Position numbers and translations under genes: made by a program
From: Mycobacterium asiaticum
GTDB taxonomy: Bacteria > Actinomycetota > Actinomycetes > Mycobacteriales > Mycobacteriaceae
DNA length: 64,000 bases
Assembly: GCF_001673315.1 (NCBI RefSeq)
Contig: NZ_LZLQ01000118.1
Span: 1-64,000 of the forward strand
Direction: 5' to 3'
Shown: positions 8,216 to 15,873 of the stretch, piece after piece
How the letters are laid out: each line of letters begins with the position of its first letter
Position numbering within the stretch: position 1 is the stretch's first letter
Notes under the pieces: generated by a model
Databases searched by the model: none
What the model was told of the DNA's origin: nothing
The model's input: the letters and a program-made list of their open reading frames with translations, nothing else

Positions 8216-8580
8216 CAACGGTCCTGGTGTGGCTTGGCGTCATGGTCATCGGCGGCCTCGGATCGGTGGCCCGGTTCCTGGTGGACCGCTCCGTCGCCCG
8301 TCGGATCGCCCGCGGTTTCCCGTTCGGCACGCTCACGGTCAACATCACCGGTGCCGCGCTGCTGGGCTTCCTCAGCAGCCTGGCCCTGCCGAAGGACGTG
8401 TCCCTACTGGTCGGCACCGCGTTCGTCGGTGCCTACACCACCTTCTCCACCTGGATGCTGGAAACCCAGCGCCTCAGCGAAGAGCGGCAACTTCTCGCGG
8501 CGTTCGCCAACCTCGCGGTCAGCATCGGCCTCGGGTTGGCGGCCGTAGTGCTGGGTCAGCGGGTTGCGGGGTTGATATGA
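8212..8580 (+). CDS. crcB2: CrcB/Fluc fluoride channel subunit 2
   Basis: A 122-residue CrcB paralogue with [13 protein letters not shown] and [13 protein letters not shown], the same functional segments as its upstream partner. It overlaps the previous gene by four bases and overlaps the following DUF190 gene in an ATGA at 8577, so all three are translationally coupled. It is probably the opposite-orientation subunit of a heterodimeric fluoride exporter in the cytoplasmic membrane. Confidence 0.92.
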   Translation: MTTVLVWLGVMVIGGLGSVARFLVDRSVARRIARGFPFGTLTVNITGAALLGFLSSLALPKDVSLLVGTAFVGAYTTFSTWMLETQRLSEERQLLAAFANLAVSIGLGLAAVVLGQRVAGLI

Positions 8581-9674
8581 GCGAGCAGAGCCTGAAACTG
8601 ACCGCGTACTTCGGTGAGCGGCAGCGCTGCGTCGGCGAACCTAGGCGGTTCTTGGCCGACGCGATGCTGGACTTGTTCGGTGCCCGCGGTGTGGCAACCA
8701 GCGTGATGATGCGCGGCATCGCCAGCTTCGGGCCCAAAGGCGATCTGCGCACCGACCGGTCGCTGAGCCTGTCCGAGGACCCGCCGGCGACCATTGCCGC
8801 CGTCGACGTCGAATCGAAGATCCGATCGCTGGTCGACGACGTCACCGCGATGACCGGCCGCGGCCTGGTGACGCTGGAGCGGGCCCGGCTGATCACTTCA
8901 GCCAGCGGCACCGACACCCTCAACGACATCGACAGCAGAACCGGAGACGCCGCCAAGCTGACCATCTACGTCGGCCGCCAGGTGCGCATCGCCGGTAGGC
9001 CGGCGCACGTCAGGATCTGCGACCTCCTGCATCGGCACCAATTCGCCGGCGCCACCGTGCTTCTCGGTGTTGACGGGACTGCATACGGGGAGCGCCGCCG
9101 GGCCCGCTTCTTCGGCCGCAATGTCGATGTTCCGCAGATGATCATCGCGATCGGGCTGCTTTCGCAGGTTTCGGCCGCGGCAATCGAACTTGCCGGATTG
9201 TTGCCGCGTCCGTTGCTGACCATCGAACGGGTGCGGCTGTGCAAGCGCGACGGCCAGCTGTTTGCCCGCCCCCAGGAACTACCTCCAACCGACAGCCAGG
9301 GCCGCACGCTGTGGCAGAAATTGATGGTGCACACCGGTAACGGCGGTCATGGTGAGTCGCAACCGATTCACCGTGCGGTCGTGCACCGGCTGATGCAATC
9401 CGAAACAGCTCGCGGCGCAACCGTACTGCGTGGCATCTGGGGCTTCCATGGTGACCATGAGCCGCACGGAGACAAGCTGTTTCAGCTGGCGCGCAGGGTC
9501 CCGCTGACCACGATCATCGTCGACACACCGGAAGCCATCGCCCGCAGCTTCGACATTGTCGACGAACTGACCTCACGACACGGACTCGTCACCAGCGAAA
9601 TGGTTCCCGCCGCCATGTCGCTGGACGGATCGCAGCGCACTGTCGAGACACCTCTCGCGGAATACGATTACTGA
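8577..9674 (+). CDS. Triple DUF190 (PII-like) protein of the fluoride operon
   Basis: A 365-residue soluble protein with three consecutive DUF190 units, a fold related to GlnB/PII: about residues 5-105, 125-225 and 247-345. Each begins with a beta strand of the type LTAYFGE, LTIYVGR or LMVHTGN, and each has a helix followed by a GATVLxG or ARGVATSVMMRG segment. The start chosen (8577) overlaps the crcB2 stop. M. tuberculosis Rv3071 follows crcB in the same way, from memory. PII-like proteins bind small ligands and often regulate transporters, so a gating or sensing role for the fluoride channel is plausible but not shown. Confidence 0.82.
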   Translation: MSEQSLKLTAYFGERQRCVGEPRRFLADAMLDLFGARGVATSVMMRGIASFGPKGDLRTDRSLSLSEDPPATIAAVDVESKIRSLVDDVTAMTGRGLVTLERARLITSASGTDTLNDIDSRTGDAAKLTIYVGRQVRIAGRPAHVRICDLLHRHQFAGATVLLGVDGTAYGERRRARFFGRNVDVPQMIIAIGLLSQVSAAAIELAGLLPRPLLTIERVRLCKRDGQLFARPQELPPTDSQGRTLWQKLMVHTGNGGHGESQPIHRAVVHRLMQSETARGATVLRGIWGFHGDHEPHGDKLFQLARRVPLTTIIVDTPEAIARSFDIVDELTSRHGLVTSEMVPAAMSLDGSQRTVETPLAEYDY

Positions 9675-10249
9675 ACGGCGCATCCCGTCAGCAGCGCATC
9701 GAGTAATCCGTCGAATCCCGGCTGGCTGCCGTACGTCAACGCTCGCAGCAGTAGCGTGCCGATCACCGCGTCGGCGACGGCGTTCAGGTCGGCATCCGCG
9801 CGAATCTTACCCTCCTGCACGGCCTGACGAAGCCGGGCCAGAACACCGTCGTGTTGCGGTGCGCTCAACTGCTGATACAGCGCCACGCCATCGGCCGAAT
9901 TCGCCGCCGCTGCCGCCACCAGCGCCCGAACCAGCGCAGCATTGGCTGGGTCAGCCAGGAAATCGGCGTGCTCCTCGAGCCAAGATCCCAGGTCCTTGCG
10001 AATATCCCCGGTCTCGGCGACCGGAAACGAACCCGCTCCCCCGTAAGCCGCCAAGACCGCGTCCGCGACCAGAGGGGCTTTGGATGGCCAGCGCCGATAC
10101 AGCGTCTTCTTCCCCACTCGGGCATGTGCGGCAACACTTTCCATCGACAGCGCGGCATAACTGCCCGCCGCCAGCAGCTCTCGGGTGGTTGCCAGGATAG
10201 CGTCATCAAGCTGTCTATCGCGCGGGCGGCCAGGTTGAGCTACGGTCAC
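9668..10249 (-). CDS. TetR family regulator
   Basis: A 193-residue regulator with an N-terminal HTH (SMESVAAHARVGKKTLYRRW) and a TetR_C-like ligand domain. I chose the GTG at 10249 because upstream in-frame codons would run through the operator and into the divergent gene. The 3' end overlaps the end of the DUF190 gene by a few bases in convergent orientation. A perfect 15-bp inverted repeat at 10259-10273 lies immediately upstream and probably mediates autorepression and control of the divergent kinase-like gene. The inducer is unknown. Confidence 0.88.
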   Translation of the reverse strand: MTVAQPGRPRDRQLDDAILATTRELLAAGSYAALSMESVAAHARVGKKTLYRRWPSKAPLVADAVLAAYGGAGSFPVAETGDIRKDLGSWLEEHADFLADPANAALVRALVAAAAANSADGVALYQQLSAPQHDGVLARLRQAVQEGKIRADADLNAVADAVIGTLLLRALTYGSQPGFDGLLDALLTGCAVQ

Positions 10250-10258
10250 ATAGGAAAC

Positions 10259-10273
10259 GATACGTGTCGTATC
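10259..10273. promoter_or_regulatory. TetR operator (inverted repeat)
   Basis: GATACG-TGT-CGTATC is a perfect inverted repeat with a 3-base centre, in the 48-bp gap between the TetR start (10249) and the divergent kinase-like gene (10298). Position and symmetry make it the likely binding site of the adjacent TetR protein. Confidence 0.7.
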
Positions 10274-10297
10274 CCGCCAGTGACGAAAGGACCCGCG

Positions 10298-11368
10298 GTG
10301 ACCGCTTCGTTGTCGGTACCTAAAACCTGGGATGACATCACCCCCGAGTGGATGACGTCGGCACTGGCCGCGCAACATCCGGGCTGCACGGTCGCGGCGG
10401 TCGCCGTGGCAGAGCGCGACGACGGCACCAACCGCCGGGCCCGGCTGAACCTCACCTATGCCGCCGGCGACGGGCCCGCGACGGTATTCGCCAAGGCCGC
10501 CGATCCGGCTCACAAAGAGATGATTCGCATGACCAGCGGCATGTTCCACGAACCGCGGCTGTTCACCTGCGGCGTCGAGTTACCGCTGGAGCATCCCCGC
10601 GTCTACACCGCTTTGATCGACGAGGACGAGTACGACTTCGTGCTGCTCATGGAGGATCTCACCGCACGCGGCGCCGACCCGCGTGACGCCACTCGGCCGC
10701 TGTCCGCCGAGCAGGTCGCCAACGGCGTGCAGGGGTTGGCCCGGATGCACGGAAAGTACTGGGGCGAGCGTGGGCTGCGTGAGCCCGCCCTGAATTGGCT
10801 GGAACCGTTCCTGCCATGGGACGGTATGCAATACGCCCCACTGCACCAAGCGCAGCAGAGTCTCGGGGACGATGCGCCCGCCGCGGTGCACGCCCTGACC
10901 ATCGAAGAACTCATCGAATCAATTTGGAAGCCATACATCAGGACGCTGACCACCTCCCCGCAGACGCTGCTGCACGGCGACCCACACATCGGCAACACCT
11001 ATTTGCTGCCCGGCGGTGAGGTCGGCTTTTTGGATTGGCAGGTCGCCCGCCGCGGCAACTGGTCGCTGGATCTTGGTTATTTTCTGCAGGGCGCAATGAC
11101 CATCGAGGACCGTCGCAGCAGTGAACGCGGACTGCTCGAGTTATACCGTGCCGCACTGGGGCTGCCCGCTGACGAGCTGCCCAGAGCCGAGGAGATTTGG
11201 CTGCGATACCGGGCATCGGTCGCGCACGGCCTGGCGATCTGGTTATGTACCGCTAGTGCCGGCGAGCTCTGGCAACGCCCGGACATCGCTATTGCTCTGG
11301 CACAACGGTATTCGGCCGCCTACGCCGATCTTGACACTGCCGGGGCGCTCGCCGAGATCACCGGCTGA
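10298..11368 (+). CDS. Aminoglycoside phosphotransferase / ecdysteroid-kinase-like enzyme
   Basis: A 356-residue kinase-fold protein with the catalytic loop LLHGDPHIGNT (His226, Asp228, Asn233) and the metal-binding FLDWQ (Asp246) of the APH/CHK-like superfamily. These enzymes phosphorylate small hydroxyl compounds; many mycobacterial members have unknown substrates and antibiotic resistance should not be assumed. GTG start at 10298 with GAAAGGA just upstream; another in-frame GTG at 10280 lacks a ribosome site. It is divergent from a TetR gene with a shared operator, so it is probably inducible by its own substrate or a related compound. Confidence 0.8.
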   Translation: MTASLSVPKTWDDITPEWMTSALAAQHPGCTVAAVAVAERDDGTNRRARLNLTYAAGDGPATVFAKAADPAHKEMIRMTSGMFHEPRLFTCGVELPLEHPRVYTALIDEDEYDFVLLMEDLTARGADPRDATRPLSAEQVANGVQGLARMHGKYWGERGLREPALNWLEPFLPWDGMQYAPLHQAQQSLGDDAPAAVHALTIEELIESIWKPYIRTLTTSPQTLLHGDPHIGNTYLLPGGEVGFLDWQVARRGNWSLDLGYFLQGAMTIEDRRSSERGLLELYRAALGLPADELPRAEEIWLRYRASVAHGLAIWLCTASAGELWQRPDIAIALAQRYSAAYADLDTAGALAEITG

Positions 11369-11371
11369 CGT

Positions 11372-11728
11372 TCAGCGGTTCCGGAGTAGCTTCGCCAACA
11401 CGGTCGCGTGGCTGATATCCACGTGACGACTCGCAGTGACCAGCGTGACAGCACCGTGCTTCGCCATGGCGCGCAACTCGTCCAGCGTCGGGCCACCGGC
11501 CAGTTCCGCCTCGTAGCGGGTCGCGAATTCGTCGAACAGATCGGGCTGGTGGTGGTACCACTCCCGCAATTCCTTCGACGGGGCGATGTCCTTGCGCCAA
11601 ATACCCACCCGCGGATCATCTTTGCGAATGCCGCGGGGCCAGATGCGATCAACTAGCACCCGTTGGCCGTCGTCGGCATCAGGCTCGTCGTAAATCCGGG
11701 CCACCCGGACTGCACGCTTGGGACTCAT
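11372..11728 (-). CDS. DUF488 family protein
   Basis: A 118-residue DUF488 protein with VLVDRIWPRGIRK, the WHHxPxxxxEF-like YHHQPDLFDEFATRYEAEL segment and a C-terminal VTLVTASRHVDISHA strand-helix. The family is small, widespread and of unknown biochemical role. The ATG at 11728 (MSPKRAVRVARIY) is chosen because a longer reading runs into the 19-bp tandem repeat. It corresponds, from memory, to M. tuberculosis Rv3073c, and converges with the kinase-like gene with only 3 bases between them. Confidence 0.85.
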   Translation of the reverse strand: MSPKRAVRVARIYDEPDADDGQRVLVDRIWPRGIRKDDPRVGIWRKDIAPSKELREWYHHQPDLFDEFATRYEAELAGGPTLDELRAMAKHGAVTLVTASRHVDISHATVLAKLLRNR

Positions 11729-11752
11729 GGCTACAGCCGAGGTTACGCCTGG

Positions 11753-11843
11753 TTGTTCAGTAGTGGCCTCATTGTTCAATAGTGGCCTCATTGTTCAATA
11801 GTGGCCTCATTGTTCAGTAGTGGCCATCATTGTTCAGTAGTGG
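11753..11843. repeat. 19-bp tandem repeat (about 4.7 copies) at the CitE-like gene end
   Basis: Units of TTGTTCARTAGTGGCCTCA occupy 11753-11771, 11772-11790 and 11791-11809, then a 20-bp variant at 11810-11829 and a 14-bp partial unit from 11830. The last unit contains the stop codon of the CitE-like gene, so the array looks like repeated duplication of that gene's 3' end. It fills the gap to the DUF488 gene. It is a minisatellite (VNTR-like) candidate rather than a mobile element. Confidence 0.85.
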
Positions 11844-12751
11844 TACGTGTCTGACGGGGCTGGCGAATGCACCTGCTCGTCTTCGAACACCGACGCCTCG
11901 ATGCCGTACGAGCGGGCGAGGTCCAAGATCTTGGTGGCGCGCGCGATCCGCGGCAGGTCCGACCCATTACGGATCTCGCCGCCGTCGCGCTCGAACTCGG
12001 CGAAAAACTCTTTGGCCCAACCGATCTCGTCTTGCGATGGCGACAAACCCTCGTTCACCACGGCGCACTGGTCCGGCGACAGGCAGATCTTCCCCGTCAT
12101 GCCGAACTCGACGGACACCGCCGTCGCCTCGATGAGCTTCAGCGGATTGGAACCAATGGTCGGCCCGTCGATCGCGCTGGCCAGACCGGCTGCCTTCGCC
12201 GCGATCGTGAAGCGGGACCGCGCGTAGGCCAGGGTGGTCGGGTCTTCACCGAAACCGGTGTCGCGGCGGAAGTCCCCGATGCCGAACGCGAGCCGGAAGG
12301 TGCCTTTCGCCGCGGCGATCTCGGTGATGCGTTCCAATCCGCGGGCAGTTTCCACGAGCGCGACTATCGGCACGTTGGGCAGCCGCTTGGCGGTCTCGGT
12401 GACGTGGTCCACCGATTCGACCATCGCCAGCATCACACCTCCGACCGGGGTGTCGGCCAGCTTCGCGAGGTCCTCGGCCCACCAGGGCGTGCCGAAGCCG
12501 TTGATCCGGACCCAGTCGTTGTTATCGGCGGACAACCAGTTCACCACGTTGTCGCGGGCGCTGACCTTGTCCTTGGGTGCCACCGCATCCTCGATGTCGA
12601 GGACGACGATGTCGGCGCGAGACCGCGTCGCGGCCTCGAACCGGTCGGGGTGAGTGCCGTTGACCAGTAGCCAACTGCGGGCCAGGACCGGATCGAGGCG
12701 TGAGCCGATGTCGGCAGGATCCGTCGGGTCGTAGTTGGCGTGGTCATACAT
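11834..12751 (-). CDS. HpcH/HpaI aldolase / CitE-like lyase
   Basis: A 305-residue TIM-barrel protein of the CitE-like family, which cleaves or forms C-C bonds on CoA thioesters using a divalent metal. Visible signatures are IVVLDIEDAVAPKDK, RINGFGTPW, VALVETARGLERI and GKICLSPDQ. A citrate lyase partner set is absent, so it is probably a stand-alone (malyl/citramalyl-type) enzyme. I chose the ATG at 12751 (MYDHANYDP), with GAAGAAGAGG about 15 bases upstream; the length matches my recollection of Rv3075c. The stop codon lies in the tandem repeat. Confidence 0.87.
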   Translation of the reverse strand: MYDHANYDPTDPADIGSRLDPVLARSWLLVNGTHPDRFEAATRSRADIVVLDIEDAVAPKDKVSARDNVVNWLSADNNDWVRINGFGTPWWAEDLAKLADTPVGGVMLAMVESVDHVTETAKRLPNVPIVALVETARGLERITEIAAAKGTFRLAFGIGDFRRDTGFGEDPTTLAYARSRFTIAAKAAGLASAIDGPTIGSNPLKLIEATAVSVEFGMTGKICLSPDQCAVVNEGLSPSQDEIGWAKEFFAEFERDGGEIRNGSDLPRIARATKILDLARSYGIEASVFEDEQVHSPAPSDTYHY

Positions 12752-12935
12752 TGCGTGGTCGGCCGCCTCTTCTTCATTCCGGTCTCCGCCCCAACGGCGA
12801 AGGTGCGCGGAATGCCACGCTATACGGCGTGTCGGCGTACCGACACGCACCCTCGGGCCGCTGCGTGGGCGGGCAGGGGCATTGCGCGACGAATAATCCG
12901 GCCCGAGACCGTCCGCATGGTGGTTGGATGGCGGG

Positions 12936-13385
12936 GTGGCAGACATCACCCGCACTCGTACGGTGACGGCCCCACAACACACGGTCTGGGACATTCTGGC
13001 CGACTTCGGAGCCCTGAGTTCCTGGATGGATAGCGTCGACCACTCCTGCGTGCTGCGAGTAGGCCCCGGCGGTCAGCCTCTGGGCACCGTCCGGCGGGTG
13101 CAGTTGGGCGCCAACGTGCTGGTGGAGCAGATAACCGAGTTCGACCCGCCCACCACGCTGGCCTACGACGCCGAAGGATTGCCGGCCCGACTCGGCAAAC
13201 TCGCCAACCGCTGGACGCTACGGCCCGACGGCGAAAACACCCTGGTGACACTGACCAGCACCCTGAAGATCGGCAAGCGCCCGCCAGCCCGCCTGGCCGA
13301 ACAAGTCTTGCTGCGTTTCATGGCCAGACAGTCAGAGGCGCTGCTGGCCGGCCTCGCTCATCGATTGGAGACCACGCATGTCTGA
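12936..13385 (+). CDS. SRPBCC (START-like) family protein
   Basis: A protein of about 149 residues with a polyketide-cyclase/START-like fold: an initial strand-helix VADITRTRTVTAPQHTVWDILADF, several beta strands and a long C-terminal helix ending MARQSEALLAGLAHRLE. Such proteins bind hydrophobic ligands. The start is uncertain: GTG at 12936 is preferred, with a TTG at 12924 possible. It is divergent from the CitE-like gene, and its end overlaps the sulfatase start by 8 bases, so the two genes are probably co-translated. Confidence 0.8.
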   Translation: MADITRTRTVTAPQHTVWDILADFGALSSWMDSVDHSCVLRVGPGGQPLGTVRRVQLGANVLVEQITEFDPPTTLAYDAEGLPARLGKLANRWTLRPDGENTLVTLTSTLKIGKRPPARLAEQVLLRFMARQSEALLAGLAHRLETTHV

Positions 13386-15180
13386 GCGGCCCGACATCGT
13401 CATTCTGATGACCGACGAGGAACGCGCGGTGCCTCCCTACGAATCGGCCGAAATACTCGCGTGGCGGCAGCGGACCCTCACCGGTCGTCGCTGGTTTGAG
13501 GACCACGGTGTTAACTTCACGCGGCACTACACCGGTTCGCTGGCCTGCGTGCCGAGCCGCCCCACCATTTTCACCGGGCACTATCCCGACCTGCACGGCG
13601 TCACCCAGACCGACGGCATCGGCAAACGCTATGACGATTCACGGCTGCGCTGGCTGCGTGCCGGCGAGGTACCGACCCTGGGCAACTGGTTCCGCGCGGC
13701 CGGGTACGACACCCATTACGACGGCAAGTGGCACATTTCGCACGCCGATCTCGAGGACCCCACGACCGGTGGTTCGCTGGCCACCAACGACGACGACGGC
13801 GTCATCGACCCTGCCGCGGTGCAGCGCTACCTCGACGCCGACCGACTCGCCCCCTACGGCTTCTCCGGCTGGGTCGGTCCCGAACCGCACGGGGCCGGCA
13901 ATGCCAACAGCGGTTTCCGGCGCGACCCGCTGATCGCCGATCGAGTGGTGGCGTGGCTGGAGGACCGTTATGCGCGACGGCGTGCCGGTGACTCCGCTGC
14001 AATGCGCCCCTTCTTGCTGGTGGCCAGCTTCGTCAACCCGCACGACATCGTGTTGTTTCCGGCCTGGGCGCGGCGCAGTCCAGTCCAGCCCTCTCCGCTG
14101 GACCCGCCGCATGTGCCGCCGGCACCGACCGCCGATGAAGACCTGTCCACCAAGCCCGCCGCGCAAATCGCCTTCCGCGAGGCGTACTACTCCGGATACG
14201 GTCTGTCGCCCGCCGTCAGCCGCACCTACAAGCGCAACGCGCAGCGCTACCGCGACCTCTACTACCGACTGCACGCCGAGGTCGATGGACCGATCGACCG
14301 GGTCCGTCGGGCGGTCACCGAAGGAGGGTCGGACAACGCCGTGCTGGTGCGCACCTCCGACCACGGTGAGCTGCTGGGGGCGCACGGCGGACTGCACCAG
14401 AAATGGTTCAACATGTACGACGAGGCGACCCGGGTGCCGTTTGTCATCGCCCGCATCGGCCAGAACGCGACGCAAGCCCGCACGGTGTCCACACCGACCT
14501 CGCATGTGGACCTGGTGCCGACGCTGCTCGGTGCGGCCGGCATCGACGTGGAGGCCACTGCCACCGACCTTGCCGACTCGTTCTCCGAGGTGCACGCGCT
14601 GCCCGGACGTGACCTGATGCCCGTGGTGGATGGGGAGCCTGCCGACGAAACCCGCGCGGTTTATCTGATGACACGCGACAATGTGCTCGAAGGCGACACC
14701 GGCGCCTCGGCGTTGTCCCGCCAACTTGGGCGCGAGGCGAATCCCCCTGCACCCCTTCGTATTAAGCTGCCGGCACACGTGGCCGCGAACTTCGAGGGCT
14801 TGGTGGTGCGCGTCGACGAAACCGAAGGCGGCGCCGGGCATCTGTGGAAATTGGTTCGCACTTTCGACGACCCGGGTACCTGGACGGAACCCGGCGTGCG
14901 CCACCTGGCCGCGAACGGCATCGGCGGTGAGGCCTACCGAAGCGACCCGATCGACGACCAGTGGGAACTGTACGACCTCACTGCTGACCCCGTCGAGGCG
15001 GAAAATCGTTGGAATGACCCCGATTTGCATGGTCTGCGTCAACATCTGCGCATGCAGCTCAAGCAGGCGCGGGCGTCCTCGGTGCCGGAACGGAATCGGC
15101 CGTGGCCCTACGCCACCCGGCAGCCGCCGGAAAACGATTCACATGGGGTGCTACGTCGGGTGTTCGGTCGGCTCAAGTAG
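13378..15180 (+). CDS. Sulfatase (type I, formylglycine-dependent)
   Basis: A 600-residue alkaline-phosphatase-superfamily hydrolase. The N-terminal metal site IVILMTDEER is followed by the CxPxR sulfatase signature with Cys57 (CVPSRPTIFTG), the residue normally converted to formylglycine, then GKWHIS and a downstream SDHGELLGAHGG metal loop. No signal peptide is visible, so it is probably cytoplasmic. It overlaps the SRPBCC gene. It matches, from memory, the position of Rv3077. The substrate is unknown; a phosphonate or phosphate ester cannot be excluded, though the Cys supports sulfatase activity. Confidence 0.88.
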   Translation: MSERPDIVILMTDEERAVPPYESAEILAWRQRTLTGRRWFEDHGVNFTRHYTGSLACVPSRPTIFTGHYPDLHGVTQTDGIGKRYDDSRLRWLRAGEVPTLGNWFRAAGYDTHYDGKWHISHADLEDPTTGGSLATNDDDGVIDPAAVQRYLDADRLAPYGFSGWVGPEPHGAGNANSGFRRDPLIADRVVAWLEDRYARRRAGDSAAMRPFLLVASFVNPHDIVLFPAWARRSPVQPSPLDPPHVPPAPTADEDLSTKPAAQIAFREAYYSGYGLSPAVSRTYKRNAQRYRDLYYRLHAEVDGPIDRVRRAVTEGGSDNAVLVRTSDHGELLGAHGGLHQKWFNMYDEATRVPFVIARIGQNATQARTVSTPTSHVDLVPTLLGAAGIDVEATATDLADSFSEVHALPGRDLMPVVDGEPADETRAVYLMTRDNVLEGDTGASALSRQLGREANPPAPLRIKLPAHVAANFEGLVVRVDETEGGAGHLWKLVRTFDDPGTWTEPGVRHLAANGIGGEAYRSDPIDDQWELYDLTADPVEAENRWNDPDLHGLRQHLRMQLKQARASSVPERNRPWPYATRQPPENDSHGVLRRVFGRLK

Positions 15181-15324
15181 TCCCGGTTTCTCCGGTCGAC
15201 ATCAATATTCTTCTCGCGCTGCGTTATCCGTCGGGGCTAACCGCGTGCACTGCGCCGAAGGCCAGGACTGCAATCCTGAATCGCGCCAGTCGACCGCTGA
15301 TCACCGACCAATGGCGTTGGCGCC

Positions 15325-15834
15325 CTACAGCAATGCTGTCTTACTGGTTTGCCGCAGGAACCGCGTCACGTCGGAACAGTCGGGCACCGGAAAACGCTTC
15401 TGGGATAACAGTCCTAGTTGACTGAATACTCCAGCCTGGTCCCAATACAGCCGTTCGCTTTGCATCAGACCGTCGCGGAATCTCACAATCACAACGAACG
15501 GGACTTCTATCTCCCGGCCGGTCGGTTCCAGCCGTGGCAGCAGGAAGGGGATCTGTCGGTCATGACGGAGGTACATGATCGACTCGTCTATCAGGAAATC
15601 CTCCCCGACCAACCGTTCGACGAGCTCGGTGCTGGTTCCCTCGGGAATACCTGGGATGAAAACGTCTGCGTAATAACGGCGTATCTGCTCGCGCCCGGAG
15701 CCGCCGCTCATGGTCGGAAGGTGCATCACACTCGCGTCTGCGACCATAGTCGATACGGCGAGGTCGGCGTCTTTGACGTCGAATTCGTAGCGCGCGTGCT
15801 TCTCCCACACATCCACGATCGAGTCCTGATTCAT
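15325..15834 (-). CDS. SnoaL-like / NTF2-fold protein
   Basis: A 169-residue protein with the SnoaL/NTF2 pattern: an N-terminal helix (DVWEKHARYEFDVKDADLAVSTM), a conserved GREQIRRYYADVF segment and C-terminal strands (FVVIVRFRDGLMQSERLYWDQA). Members act as small cyclases, isomerases or hydrolase-associated proteins. GGAGG precedes the ATG at 15834. It is the first gene after the break from core gene order. The preceding 144 bases (15181-15324) contain no recognisable gene. Confidence 0.78.
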   Translation of the reverse strand: MNQDSIVDVWEKHARYEFDVKDADLAVSTMVADASVMHLPTMSGGSGREQIRRYYADVFIPGIPEGTSTELVERLVGEDFLIDESIMYLRHDRQIPFLLPRLEPTGREIEVPFVVIVRFRDGLMQSERLYWDQAGVFSQLGLLSQKRFPVPDCSDVTRFLRQTSKTALL

Positions 15835-15873
15835 AAATCCTCCTTCGCTGGGTTCTTGGAATGAATTTCGGTC

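Noticed and set aside
13639..15045. A 468-residue open frame opposite the sulfatase
   Set aside because: Antisense to a clear sulfatase, with low-complexity composition and no domain.
15181..15324. Remnant gene between sulfatase and SnoaL-like gene
   Set aside because: No frame longer than a few codons matches a recognisable family; the segment is left as a gap.
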